Below, in pieces: positions 44,983-53,747 of a DNA stretch of 64,000 bases. The position numbers and the translations under genes are program-made. The first letter of the stretch is position 1. Each line of letters opens with the position of its first letter. A model generated the notes under the pieces. The model ran no database searches. It saw only the letters and a program-made list of their open reading frames with translations, and was not told where the DNA came from. The DNA is from Chryseobacterium sp. MYb264 (GTDB lineage: Bacteria; Bacteroidota; Bacteroidia; Flavobacteriales; Weeksellaceae): contig NZ_CP142422.1 in the NCBI RefSeq assembly GCF_035974275.1, positions 124,001 through 188,000 of the forward strand, read 5' to 3'.

Positions 44983-45651
44983 TTAAAGTATAATCTTTGA
45001 ATTTTTAATCCATACCGCGCTGATAAGCAGTAATGAAGCAGGAAATATCAAAATCCAGTTTCCAAAAGGAGATATTACGATCGTCAGTACAATAGCTCCG
45101 GACACAAAACCTGTCCATAAAAGCAATAAATGAATGGCATTGTCTCTATATACTTTTCTTTCTTCTTTATCGTTGCTCATGCTGAATAAAGCTGCATTTT
45201 TTGCTAAACTGTTAAGCGTTCCGGTTACAAAATCGGTATTCACTTTTAGATTGCCGACGGAGGTCACGATCGTATTCATGATTCCCATAGAAAACCCCAT
45301 GATGCCGATAGAAAGCAGGCTGGTAATTTCATAAAAATAAGAACCGACTGAATAAACCATCAAGATACCTGCAACAATAAAAAAAGATAAAGTTTTAATC
45401 CGGATTTTTTTCCATAACGCTAAACAGGTTCCGGAATAAATTCCCAATAAAAAACAACTGATGACCGTTGCTGAAGTTATTATAATTCCCCATTTTTCCG
45501 AATAAATCGATGTGCCCAACTGCGTCGTATTTCCGCTCATAAAAGACACATACGTTTTCCATTTTATAATTCCTGTGGCATCCATATATCCCGCCACGAA
45601 GGCGAGTAGGATAGCCAGTCTTTCATGCAGCTCAATTTGCTCAGGCGACAT
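44983..45651 (-). CDS. DUF1275 (YoaK-family) membrane protein, copy 1
   Basis: 222 residues from the ATG at 45651; the longer frame would use TTG at 45675. About six membrane segments. Seen: LLAFVAGYMDATGIIKWKTY, SFMSGNTTQLG and GIMNTIVTSVGNLKVNTDFVTGTL, which are family hallmarks. Function unknown; family members are often induced by stress. A paralog is at 60304-60969, again next to a Dps gene. Lies between bicupin and DsbA-like genes. Confidence 0.85.
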   Translation of the reverse strand: MSPEQIELHERLAILLAFVAGYMDATGIIKWKTYVSFMSGNTTQLGTSIYSEKWGIIITSATVISCFLLGIYSGTCLALWKKIRIKTLSFFIVAGILMVYSVGSYFYEITSLLSIGIMGFSMGIMNTIVTSVGNLKVNTDFVTGTLNSLAKNAALFSMSNDKEERKVYRDNAIHLLLLWTGFVSGAIVLTIVISPFGNWILIFPASLLLISAVWIKNSKIIL

Positions 45652-45680
45652 GGAAGCCTTTGTTTCGGGAGACAAAACCC

Positions 45681-46727
45681 TTATTTTTTAGGTTGAATAA
45701 ATACTTTCTGACTAGGGAATTTCTCAATTTCCCCTTCTTTAAGTGCAAAATTGGTTTCCACCACATCTTTTGGATTTCCTGCTAACCACTCGCTTAGATC
45801 AATAGATTCATAATGTCCGCTGTTAAAGCCAATTAAGACTTTACAAACGCTATCTCCCGTATTTTTAATATAATGTCCGGCTCCCATCGGCACGTATCCG
45901 ACATCTCCCGCATTGAATTGCTCTGTAACTACCGTTCCTTCTGCTAAAAATACCGACATTTCAGCCTGTCCGGAGATAAAATACTGCCATTCGTCGGCGT
46001 TGGGATGCCAGTGCATTTCTCTTAATGCTCCGGGTTGCAGTTCTAAAACAGAACCCGCCATTGTGGTGCTGATCGGAAATTCTTTACTCGTTACCAGTCT
46101 TTGCAAACCTCCTCCGGGAATAATTCTCGGTTGTTGAGAATGAAGCGGATAACGGTGAAGGCTTGTCAGCTCAATATCAGATTCTTCAGGACGTGCTGTT
46201 GCTAAAGAAGATAATTCGTCTGGAACCGGGCCGGCGGCGAAATAGGCTTCTTTTTGAGGTAAAGCAGCTACTTCTTCAAGGCTTAATCCTAAATTCTGGG
46301 CAACAATTTCAGGAGGCATACACGAAACAAAATCCGTCACGCTGAAGGTATGATCTTCTGAAAAATTACCATTGTCAAAAATTAAAATGAAGTGGCATTC
46401 TTCCGTCCCTGTAGCCTGAATAGAGTGCCCATATCCTTTTGGAAAATACCACACATCTCCCGGTTCAAAATTATCAGTATAGCTGTGTCCGTCTGGATGG
46501 ATGATCGTTGTACGTACCGTTCCGGAAATTACATACGCCCATTCTGCAGCGTTGGCATGCCAGTGCAATTCTCTCATGCTTCCCGGCTGCAATCTCATAG
46601 ATACTCCTGCAATGCCTATTGATGCTGGAAAATCTTTTACAGAGGCTCCTCTTGTGGTTCCGCCATCATTGGTACGCGGTTCTTTTTTCTCTAACTCGTA
46701 TCTGAAGCTTAATTTTTCGGTGTTCAT
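45681..46727 (-). CDS. Bicupin of the oxalate decarboxylase family
   Basis: 348 residues with two cupin barrels. First: HWHANAAEWAYVISG with His, His, Glu ligands and GYGHSIQ supplying the last His. Second: HWHPNADEWQYFISG and GAGHYIK. Both metal sites look complete, as in OxdC, which turns oxalate into formate and CO2 with manganese. No signal peptide. I could not identify the catalytic lid loop with confidence, so decarboxylase versus oxidase is open. First gene of a three-gene operon; its promoter region holds the 31-bp element shared with dps. Confidence 0.85.
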   Translation of the reverse strand: MNTEKLSFRYELEKKEPRTNDGGTTRGASVKDFPASIGIAGVSMRLQPGSMRELHWHANAAEWAYVISGTVRTTIIHPDGHSYTDNFEPGDVWYFPKGYGHSIQATGTEECHFILIFDNGNFSEDHTFSVTDFVSCMPPEIVAQNLGLSLEEVAALPQKEAYFAAGPVPDELSSLATARPEESDIELTSLHRYPLHSQQPRIIPGGGLQRLVTSKEFPISTTMAGSVLELQPGALREMHWHPNADEWQYFISGQAEMSVFLAEGTVVTEQFNAGDVGYVPMGAGHYIKNTGDSVCKVLIGFNSGHYESIDLSEWLAGNPKDVVETNFALKEGEIEKFPSQKVFIQPKK

Positions 46728-46777
46728 AATAATATTTTTTAGTGATGATTAATTTGTTGTTGTTTTTAATTTCTATT

Positions 46778-46786
46778 GTAAAACTA
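46778..46786 (-). promoter_or_regulatory. -7-like element of the bicupin operon
   Basis: Minus strand TAGTTTTAC, close to TAnnTTTG. It lies 51 bp ahead of the start codon and exactly 27 bp from the shared 31-bp element. No good -33 box, as expected for an activated promoter. Confidence 0.5.
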
Positions 46787-46813
46787 CACAAGATAATAGC
46801 AGGTTGCCAGTGT

Positions 46814-46844
46814 ATTTCGATGAACAGGCAAAATGACTCGGTGA
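46814..46844 (-). promoter_or_regulatory. Candidate operator, copy 1
   Basis: 31 bp, plus strand ATTTCGATGAACAGGCAAAA continuing TGACTCGGTGA, 29/31 identical to 52608-52638. Both copies lie 27 bp from the -7-like box of a minus-strand stress-type gene. The part GCCNGTTCATCG on the coding strand resembles a LytTR half-site. Confidence 0.75.
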
Positions 46845-46934
46845 GATTTGAAATTTATTAGATGTTGGTCTTTTAAGGGGTGAAATATTAAGCAAAGAAG
46901 CTTTTAGACGAATGTTTTTAAGGATGGGTTAAAT

Positions 46935-47190
46935 ATGATTTTTTAGGGACACGGATGCGTGAATATTTTTTATTTCCCACAGAATACGCAGATTTGCCAG
47001 ATTATACCGTAGATTTTTTTATTGCTTACTATTTGTGGTCTCTCATAAGTAGAACGGCTTGGCGAGACTTAAAGCGGATCGTTATCGAAAAATTTAGTGA
47101 GCTTTTGTGTTCTATATTTAGAGTTTAAGGAAAAAAAATCTGTATCATTTGAAAAATCTGCGAGAATCTAAAAAATATCAAAATTCTCCT
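46935..47190. repeat. Interspersed repeat copy 2 (TGCGTGAATATTT type)
   Basis: Same block order as 42935-43145: GGATGCGTGAATATTTTTTA, CCCACAGA, AGTAGAACGGCTTGGCGAGA, CTTAAAGCGG, TTTGTGTTC, TTTAAGGAAAA, AATCTGTATCATTTGAAAAA. Not coding. Confidence 0.65.
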
Positions 47191-47270
47191 TCGGATTAGT
47201 TGGAATTTTGTTTTAAAATCAATCTAATATTGTCGGATATTTCCATTGCGACTAAAATAAAGAAAGCAAT

Positions 47271-47303
47271 AAAAAAATCCGTCTCACTTTACGAGAGACG
47301 GAT
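47271..47303 (-). terminator. Intrinsic terminator of the regulator-kinase-OYE-ABM operon
   Basis: Minus strand ATCCGTCTC, 9-nt loop, GAGACGGAT then TTTTTT: stem arms 47277-47285 and 47295-47303 pair perfectly over 9 bp, and the downstream side is a run of T residues. It lies 42 bp past the ABM-domain stop. Confidence 0.85.
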
Positions 47304-47344
47304 AAATAGATAGATGAAATTTATAATGATAAATACTGAATTTA

Positions 47345-47893
47345 CTATTTATAGAGCCATTTTTTGATGAGTTGGGTATAATTTGGCATAACGAGATAAA
47401 TCATCAGGAAGACAAGGCAGCCGGTGCTCACTAGGCCATCAAAATAACGGTTGACCGGTATGCTGAACATTCTTAAAACCGGGAGCACCATCATCGGCAT
47501 AAGTAAAGATAAAGGATAAATAGCCGACCATGTGGCGAGATACTGTTTCCATCGAACAGGGACTTTAGTTTCTTTTTCGCCGTAAAAAAGAAAATCGAGA
47601 CCTGTTTTTATCTGATAATTGTCTTCTTTGGTAAACAGAGGATGTGCTTTATCGATGAGCTTTTTACGGTCAGAAGATTCCATCCAGTTTCTAAGATGAT
47701 CAATGGTATCAAAACGGATAATCACCGTATAGGAAAAAGTGAGCGTAGGAATCGGACGTACAATCTGAAGGTCTATAAAACCTGTTGCGCCTTTGGAAAG
47801 TGGCAGAATTTCGTTCAGCCATTGTTCGTATTCTTTCTGTTTGCCATCTACCACGTGATGGGTAATAACCACAGATGCACCCTGATTTTCCAT
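47345..47893 (-). CDS. ABM-domain protein with C-terminal membrane segments
   Basis: 182 residues. The N-terminal 100 residues form an antibiotic-biosynthesis-monooxygenase-like ferredoxin fold (VVITHHVVDGKQKEYEQWLNE, then GFIDLQIVRPIP). Two hydrophobic segments follow at about 120-145 and 152-172, so it is membrane-anchored. Family members can degrade quinones, heme or act on small aromatics; the role here is unknown. Last gene of the operon headed by the LytTR regulator. Confidence 0.78.
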   Translation of the reverse strand: MENQGASVVITHHVVDGKQKEYEQWLNEILPLSKGATGFIDLQIVRPIPTLTFSYTVIIRFDTIDHLRNWMESSDRKKLIDKAHPLFTKEDNYQIKTGLDFLFYGEKETKVPVRWKQYLATWSAIYPLSLLMPMMVLPVLRMFSIPVNRYFDGLVSTGCLVFLMIYLVMPNYTQLIKKWLYK

Positions 47894-47913
47894 AACTGAT
47901 ATTTTTAACTGAA

Positions 47914-48972
47914 TTAAAAAGCTCTCTTATACTGCCACGGAATCTCTGTTTCCAGACCGAGTTTTTTCGCCGCATGAATGGCGAAATAGGGATCCCTTAA
48001 ATGTTCTCTGGCGATGAGTACCAGATCTGCGTGCCCGTTTTCTATAATTTCATTGGCCTGACTGGCTTCTGTGATCAAACCTACCGCTCCGGTTAAAATT
48101 CCAATCTGCTTTTTTATCGCTTCTGCAAAAGGGACCTGGTAGCCGGGATGTACCTTATCTTTGCTCACGTTGGTAAATCCGCCACCGGAAGCGGTGATAA
48201 AATCTACACCATTATCTTTTAAAATTTTTGAAAGGGCGATGCTGTCTTCAAGTTTCCAGGCTTCTTCAGAATCAATATAATCAACTGCCGAAATCCTTAC
48301 CAATAAAGGCATTCCTTCGGGAATTACTTTTCGGACTTCCTGAACGGTTTCTACCAGAAATCGTATTCTGTTGTCGAAGCTTCCGCCATATTCATCTTCA
48401 CGTTTATTAATGACTGATGAATAAAACTGATGAAACAGATAACCGTGCCCTGCATGGAGTTCGATCGTATCAAAACCCGCATCTACAGCACGAAGAGCGG
48501 CATCCGTAAATTTTACTTTTAATTCCTGAATTTCAGCAATCGTCAGTTCTTCAGGAGTAACGCCATTTATTTCTGTTGCAGAAGATGATTTTACTTTCCA
48601 TGCACCTTCTTCGTCGGTTAAGGGTTTCATGCGTTCGTTAGGATGTTTAAGGCTTCCTTTTGCTCCCGAATGCCACAGTTGAATTCCGATTTTAGTGTCC
48701 TGTTCGTGAACGAAATCAACAATATTTTTCCATGCTATTTTTTGTTCGTCATTCCAGATTCCGGTATCGTGCAAAGTGGCTAAACCTTCAGGAGAGACTG
48801 CTGTACATTCGGTAAGAATAAGTCCGGCACCACCCACGGCACGGCTTCCAAGATGTACCATGTGCCAGTTTCCGGGAACTCCCTTTGTAGCGCTGTATTG
48901 CTGCATGGGAGAGAGCGCAATCCTGTTTTTTAATGTGAGATTGCGTAGTTGTATGGGGGTAAATAAGTTCAT
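47914..48972 (-). CDS. NADH:flavin oxidoreductase of the old yellow enzyme family (YqjM-like)
   Basis: 352-residue FMN barrel. Seen: LFTPIQLRNLTLKNRIALSPMQQYSA at the start, with Gln where many YqjM proteins have Cys near the flavin; GIQLWHSGAKG; ELHAGHGYLFHQF with the His-x2-His substrate site; and the phosphate-binding ADLVLIAREHLRDPYF end. Family enzymes reduce activated alkenes and are induced by thiol and quinone stress. Starts 4 bp after the kinase stop. Confidence 0.87.
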   Translation of the reverse strand: MNLFTPIQLRNLTLKNRIALSPMQQYSATKGVPGNWHMVHLGSRAVGGAGLILTECTAVSPEGLATLHDTGIWNDEQKIAWKNIVDFVHEQDTKIGIQLWHSGAKGSLKHPNERMKPLTDEEGAWKVKSSSATEINGVTPEELTIAEIQELKVKFTDAALRAVDAGFDTIELHAGHGYLFHQFYSSVINKREDEYGGSFDNRIRFLVETVQEVRKVIPEGMPLLVRISAVDYIDSEEAWKLEDSIALSKILKDNGVDFITASGGGFTNVSKDKVHPGYQVPFAEAIKKQIGILTGAVGLITEASQANEIIENGHADLVLIAREHLRDPYFAIHAAKKLGLETEIPWQYKRAF

Positions 48973-48976
48973 ATTT

Positions 48977-51169
48977 TTATTTTTTAGTAAGTGATTTAGA
49001 AAATATCTCAGCTTCAGACAGTGCTGACTGAATGATGCTTTTCACATCGTTTATGTATTGTTCTGTCAAAGGGTTTTCTTCGGTGGTTGTTTCCAACAGA
49101 TTCAGTTTTTCCTGTAATAGAGGGAGAAGTCCCATGATGGCAACACTGGATTTTAAATCGTGTGCTCTTAATTTTACGATGGTAAAATCTTTTTTCTGAT
49201 AGGCTGATGTCAGCTGATCAAGATGCTGGGGAATGTTATCAATAAACTGTTGGGTGATAATTTGTTCAAATTCCTGATCGCCTCCGCTGATCGATTTCAT
49301 ATAAGAAAGATCAATGTATTGAAATACAGGTTCTTTTTCTTCTTGTATATCTGATGCAATGGAACTGTTTAACCCAAAACTGGAAATCAGTTTAAATAAT
49401 TCTTCTTCTTTAATGGGTTTAGAGATATATTCATTCATTCCACGGCTCAGGCATCGTTCTCTTTCTCCGGCAAGTGCGTGGGCCGTCATTGCGATAATCG
49501 GGATATCCAGTTGTAAAACTTCACGGATTTCCTGTGTCGCAGCATAGCCGTCCATTTGTGGCATCTGGATGTCCATTAATACAAGATCTGAACTTTTTTC
49601 TTTAAGATAACTGACTGCCTCCAAACCATTGGAAACAATATCAAAATCAATATTCCACTGCAAAAGCAAATGTTTCATTAAACTTTGGTTGATGACATTA
49701 TCATCTACCACAAGCGCACGCAATGGGGTATTTGATTTATCTTTAAAATAATGGGTGTCCACAACAGGAATTGTATTTAATTGCTCTTTGGAAATACCGT
49801 AAGGAATATAGAAATGAAAAGTCGTTCCTTTTCCCTGTTCGCTGGTCACTTCAATATCTCCGTTTTGCAACAGGATCAGTTTCTGAACGATGGATAAGCC
49901 GAGCCCTGTTCCCCCATAATTACGGGTTGTAGAGTCTTCACCCTGATTAAATCTTTCAAACACTTCATTCAGTTTATCTTTATCGATTCCAATTCCGGTA
50001 TCCGAAATTTTAAAACCGACAACCACTTCGTTTTCGGATAATTGTTTATTATAAATCTCAATGCTGATGCTTCCCTGATGGGTAAATTTGATGGCATTTC
50101 CAATTAAATTAACCAAAATCTGTGTCAGTCGGGTAGCATCACCAATTAACGTATCAGGAATGGTAGCATCTACTTTGCTGGAAATAGCCAGTTTTTTTTC
50201 TTTTGCTCTTTCCAGAAAAAGTGTTTCCACAGAATTTACCAATCCATTGATGCTAAAGGTTCCCGGAGTAATCCGCATCATTCCGGCTTCAATTTTTGAG
50301 AGATCTAAAATATCATTAATGATCGTCATTAAATTCTCTCCCGAACTTTGAATAGAAGATACAAATTCCGAAGAAGTCTGATCTAATGGTCTTTTTTGCA
50401 GCAAATTGGTAAATCCCAAAATTCCGCTTAAAGGGGTTCTGATCTCATGACTCATATTCGCCAGAAAGTTTTCTTTGGTTTGAGCCGCCACGGATGCTTT
50501 TTTCTCTGCAATATCCAGTTCATTAATCAATAAACGTTGTCTCTTGAACTGACGAAGAATGTGAAATCCTACAAATGACCCGCTTAAAATCAATAATACA
50601 AGCAAAGAGATATCGTATATTCTGGCTTTTCTGCCCATTTCCTCGCTGTGTTTGCTGAGTTCCACCATGTGCTTTTGTCGGCTTTCATAGATTTTTGCAG
50701 TGATCGTGGTGATTTCGTTTGAGATCTCCCTTGCTCTCGGATTGGCGATGGAGGTGTTGTCGTCCATATTTCCTAATCTCAGGTAACGGTTCAGAAGAGT
50801 TTCCTTTGTCGTTTTCTTCTCCATGGCAAGAATACTGAGCCTGTGGATCAGTCGCTCTTCTTCAGCATCAGAATTGTCTTTAGATAAAGAGTCCAGAAAG
50901 TTTTCGATCTGATTGATCTTTTGGTTAATTCCTTCCAGATGCGTGGTGTCATTCGTGGCAATCGAAGCTCGTATTCTGCTTTCCACACCCAGAATATCGC
51001 GGTCTATTTCGCGTAAATGATTGCTGGAACGAAGTTCGTTCAGTAAAGTATTATTATTATGAATCAGTTCCTTCGTATTTCTGGCTGAATTGATCTGAAC
51101 AGCGATCAGCAATAGAGTCCCTACAATAAATGTAAGAATGATGAAATAACTAAACCGTTTGTTTCCCAT
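48977..51169 (-). CDS. Hybrid sensor histidine kinase with receiver and HPt domains
   Basis: 730 residues from the ATG at 51169 (an in-frame ATG at 51187 adds 6). Two membrane segments (about residues 5-25 and 190-210) enclose a helical periplasmic sensor domain of CHASE3-like composition. Then HisKA with the phospho-His in NFLANMSHEIRTPLSG near 245, HATPase with FKISDTGIGI and GGTGLGLSI, a receiver with LVLMDIQMPQMDG near 537, and HPt with KLRAHDLKSSVAIMG near 677. In operon with the LytTR regulator upstream and OYE/ABM genes downstream, so it probably senses redox or envelope stress; the signal is unknown. Confidence 0.9.
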   Translation of the reverse strand: MGNKRFSYFIILTFIVGTLLLIAVQINSARNTKELIHNNNTLLNELRSSNHLREIDRDILGVESRIRASIATNDTTHLEGINQKINQIENFLDSLSKDNSDAEEERLIHRLSILAMEKKTTKETLLNRYLRLGNMDDNTSIANPRAREISNEITTITAKIYESRQKHMVELSKHSEEMGRKARIYDISLLVLLILSGSFVGFHILRQFKRQRLLINELDIAEKKASVAAQTKENFLANMSHEIRTPLSGILGFTNLLQKRPLDQTSSEFVSSIQSSGENLMTIINDILDLSKIEAGMMRITPGTFSINGLVNSVETLFLERAKEKKLAISSKVDATIPDTLIGDATRLTQILVNLIGNAIKFTHQGSISIEIYNKQLSENEVVVGFKISDTGIGIDKDKLNEVFERFNQGEDSTTRNYGGTGLGLSIVQKLILLQNGDIEVTSEQGKGTTFHFYIPYGISKEQLNTIPVVDTHYFKDKSNTPLRALVVDDNVINQSLMKHLLLQWNIDFDIVSNGLEAVSYLKEKSSDLVLMDIQMPQMDGYAATQEIREVLQLDIPIIAMTAHALAGERERCLSRGMNEYISKPIKEEELFKLISSFGLNSSIASDIQEEKEPVFQYIDLSYMKSISGGDQEFEQIITQQFIDNIPQHLDQLTSAYQKKDFTIVKLRAHDLKSSVAIMGLLPLLQEKLNLLETTTEENPLTEQYINDVKSIIQSALSEAEIFSKSLTKK

Positions 51170-51281
51170 GACAGAAATATTTAGCATAAATAATGATAAA
51201 ATTGATGATTGCTCTTACCTCAATCCGTTAAACAGTAATAAAGTTTTAAAAAAAATCAATGAAAGTAAAGAATTGAATGAT

Positions 51282-51977
51282 TTAAAAAACATTCATTCTT
51301 GTATTCAGAACTTTTCTGTAGGCATCGGCGATCGGAATGAATTTTCCGTTGATCATAATGCCTCCGTCCTGTAGGGTATCAATTTTATTTAGTGAGATAA
51401 TGTAAGAACGGTGCACGCGGATAAAATCTTCTTTGGGCAAACGTTCTTCTGCGGCTTTCATCGTTCCGTGGATGACGAAATTTTTTTCTTTTGTATAAAA
51501 TTTTACATAATCGCCCATGGCCTCTGCATAATAGATATCATCCATTTTCAGACGTCTCGTGATATTGGAATCCCGAACGAATAAAAATTCTTCTTTACTC
51601 ACCTGAATGTTTTCTTTACGGCTTTCCGCAATGGCCTGCGCCTTGCTCATAGCCTGTAGAAACCTTGCTGGCGTCACCGGCTTGAGTAGATAATCCGCAA
51701 TATTGAGCTCAAATGCTTCCAGCGCGTATTCCGGTTTGGATGAGGTAAAGACGATGATGATATCTCGTCCTGAAAGGTTTCTCGTTAATTCAATTCCGGT
51801 CATTTCCGGCATTTCAATATCAAGAAAGATAAGATCTATCTGCTCCTTCAGCAAATGATGATAGGCTTCTATGGCATTGGAATATTGGCTGATAATGGTA
51901 AGACCCGGGATTTGCTTTGCCAGATGGGCCAGCGTGGTTCTTGCAATTTCATTATCATCAACGATTAAGGCTTTCAT
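51282..51977 (-). CDS. LytTR-family response regulator
   Basis: 231 residues from the ATG at 51977, giving MKALIVDDNEIAR. An upstream in-frame ATG at 52004 would lie inside the TATATTTG promoter box, which rules it out. Receiver domain (1-115) with LIFLDIEMPEMTG; LytTR DNA-binding domain (about 130-231) with YYAEAMGDYVKFYT and FIRVHRSYIISLNKI. It heads the operon with the hybrid kinase, though the kinase's own receiver and HPt suggest a phosphorelay. It is the nearest candidate to bind the 31-bp elements at 46814 and 52608. Confidence 0.92.
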   Translation of the reverse strand: MKALIVDDNEIARTTLAHLAKQIPGLTIISQYSNAIEAYHHLLKEQIDLIFLDIEMPEMTGIELTRNLSGRDIIIVFTSSKPEYALEAFELNIADYLLKPVTPARFLQAMSKAQAIAESRKENIQVSKEEFLFVRDSNITRRLKMDDIYYAEAMGDYVKFYTKEKNFVIHGTMKAAEERLPKEDFIRVHRSYIISLNKIDTLQDGGIMINGKFIPIADAYRKVLNTRMNVF

Positions 51978-52001
51978 GGTGGGTATATTTACGAATTTAT
52001 A

Positions 52002-52009
52002 CAAATATA
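52002..52009 (-). promoter_or_regulatory. -7 promoter element of the LytTR regulator operon
   Basis: Minus strand TATATTTG, exact match to TAnnTTTG, 25 bp ahead of the ATG at 51977. A -33 TTG at ideal spacing is not obvious. Its position decides the regulator's start codon. Confidence 0.5.
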
Positions 52010-52046
52010 CTTATTACTTTTCTTTTTTTTATTTCAAACCTGCCTG

Positions 52047-52520
52047 TTATCTGAAGTAAGAACGGATCATCCATGCCATTTCTTCGTGTGTTTCCATCAA
52101 TCCTGTGATGTAGTCACTCGTTCCGAAATCTTTATATTGTTCTGCAAACGGAGTGATATTTTCACGTAAAAAATCAATGATGCTTTCATGATCGCTTAGC
52201 AAATCTTTCATATATCCCAAACCATCGTTGGTTCGGTCGCTGTATTCTGTAAGGTGGGTCAGTTCAAGATAAATTTTCATAGTGGCGGGGGCAAAATGTC
52301 CTATTTTACGCATACGTTCAGCAACGCTGTCTATCATTTCATCCAGTTGTTTGTACTGGTTTTCAAAAAAGATGTGCATGGCGTGGAAATTATCCCCTGT
52401 TACGTTCCAGTGTGCATTTCTTGTTTTGGTGTACAATAAAAATTCGTCTGCTAATAATTTAGCCAATTGATCTGCTACTGCTTGAGTATTTGCTTCTGTA
52501 ATACCGATTTTTGCTTTCAT
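52047..52520 (-). CDS. dps: Dps-family DNA-binding ferritin, copy 1
   Basis: 157 residues. Seen: ferroxidase-site pattern KTRNAHWNVTGDNFHAMHIFFENQYKQLDE, with His, His, Asp and Glu ligands at residues 38-66, and SDYITGLMETHEEMAWMIRS at the end. Forms a 12-subunit cage that oxidises iron with peroxide and protects DNA. Paralog at 59826-60299 is about 57% identical by eye. Upstream lies the same 31-bp element as ahead of the bicupin operon, at the same spacing, so the two are probably co-regulated. Confidence 0.93.
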   Translation of the reverse strand: MKAKIGITEANTQAVADQLAKLLADEFLLYTKTRNAHWNVTGDNFHAMHIFFENQYKQLDEMIDSVAERMRKIGHFAPATMKIYLELTHLTEYSDRTNDGLGYMKDLLSDHESIIDFLRENITPFAEQYKDFGTSDYITGLMETHEEMAWMIRSYFR

Positions 52521-52571
52521 GATATTGATGATTTAATTGTTTTAAACAGTTGTTTTCTCTGTTTTTCTGAT

Positions 52572-52580
52572 GTAAAGTTC
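52572..52580 (-). promoter_or_regulatory. -7-like element of dps copy 1
   Basis: Minus strand GAACTTTAC, a weak TAnnTTTG match corresponding in position to TAGTTTTAC ahead of the bicupin. It lies 51 bp ahead of the dps ATG. Confidence 0.5.
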
Positions 52581-52607
52581 GTAGGAAACATTGGGGAATG
52601 GTCACAA

Positions 52608-52638
52608 ATTTCGATGAACGGGCAAAATGAATCGGTGA
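52608..52638 (-). promoter_or_regulatory. Candidate operator, copy 2
   Basis: 31 bp, plus strand ATTTCGATGAACGGGCAAAA continuing TGAATCGGTGA, differing from 46814-46844 at two positions. The rest of the gap 52639-52907 toward the divergent hydrolase shows no second copy and no feature I can name. Confidence 0.75.
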
Positions 52639-52907
52639 AATAATAGGGAAGGATCGTTGAAAATTTATTTACTGACTGGAAAATGTAGAAAAAGTAATAA
52701 ATCAATAATGAAATTTTAGCGTAACCTGCTTATCATATTTTATATAATATCCGTAATAGCTTCATAAAAATACGGTATTTCGTAAAATTTATCTTGTGGT
52801 ATTTTTCTTTAAGTGTTTGAGGTTGAGTGTTTCTACTGTTTTGGGTCATTTTTTGGCATTATGGTAATGAATTCAATTATTAATTTAAACTAAAATATAT
52901 TGCAACA

Positions 52908-53729
52908 ATGAGCACTTTAACATTAAAAGACGGAACAGAAATTTTCTACAAAGACCAAGGAGAAGGACCAGTATTAATGTTCCACCACGGATGGCCATTA
53001 TCTTCCGATGATTGGGATGCACAGGTAATTTTCTTCTTACAGAAAGGATATAGAGTAATCGCTCACGACAGAAGAGGACACGGAAGATCTAGCCAAAATG
53101 TTTATGGTCATAATATCGAACAATATGCTTCTGACGCAGCGGAATTGGTAGAATTTCTTGATTTGAAAGATGTTATCCATATCGGTCACTCAACAGGAGG
53201 TGGAGAAGTAATTCGCTATGTAAACAAATATTCTAAAGGCAGAGCTAAAAAAGCAGTTTTAATCAGCGCAGTTCCGCCGATTATGGTAAAAAATGAAAGC
53301 AATCCTGATGGAGTTCCAATTGAAGTTTTCGACAATATCAGAGATCAGACGTTAAACAACAGACAGCAGTTTTATATTGATTTAACGATCCCTTTCTACG
53401 GATATAACAGAGAAGGAGCGGTAATTAAAGAAGGGGTACAGAGAAACTGGTGGAGACAGGGAATGATGGGTGGAATCGTGGCTCATTATGAAGGAATTAA
53501 AGCATTTTCTGAGACTGATTTTAGAGAAGATTTGCAAGCTGTTGAAATTCCTGTTTTATTGTTACACGGAGAGGACGACCAGATTGTTCCTATTGAAAAT
53601 GCAGCCATCAAAGCCGCAAAATTATTGAAGAACGGAACATTGATTACATATCCAGGCTTCCCTCACGGAATGCCGACTACAGAGCATGAAACAATCAATA
53701 ATGACATTCTGAAATTCATCACAGAATAA
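52908..53729 (+). CDS. Alpha/beta hydrolase, non-heme haloperoxidase-like (copy 2)
   Basis: 273 residues, complete triad (GHSTGGGE, HGEDDQ, FPHGMP). Nearly identical to 43343-44164 up to residue 165; most of the roughly 19 differences fall in the C-terminal third, for example ANVKEGI versus VIKEGV and EAATINKD versus EHETINND. That pattern suggests a fairly recent inverted duplication or partial gene conversion. Divergent from dps copy 1. Confidence 0.88.
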   Translation: MSTLTLKDGTEIFYKDQGEGPVLMFHHGWPLSSDDWDAQVIFFLQKGYRVIAHDRRGHGRSSQNVYGHNIEQYASDAAELVEFLDLKDVIHIGHSTGGGEVIRYVNKYSKGRAKKAVLISAVPPIMVKNESNPDGVPIEVFDNIRDQTLNNRQQFYIDLTIPFYGYNREGAVIKEGVQRNWWRQGMMGGIVAHYEGIKAFSETDFREDLQAVEIPVLLLHGEDDQIVPIENAAIKAAKLLKNGTLITYPGFPHGMPTTEHETINNDILKFITE

Positions 53730-53747
53730 TCATAATAATGTTAAGGA

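Noticed and set aside
52850..52890. Sigma-54 promoter (TTTGGCATTATGG) ahead of hydrolase copy 2
   Set aside because: The -12 TTGC element is missing at the required spacing.
43343..53729. Block between inverted hydrolases as a composite transposon
   Set aside because: No transposase, terminal inverted repeats or target duplications are seen; the inverted genes are functional enzymes.
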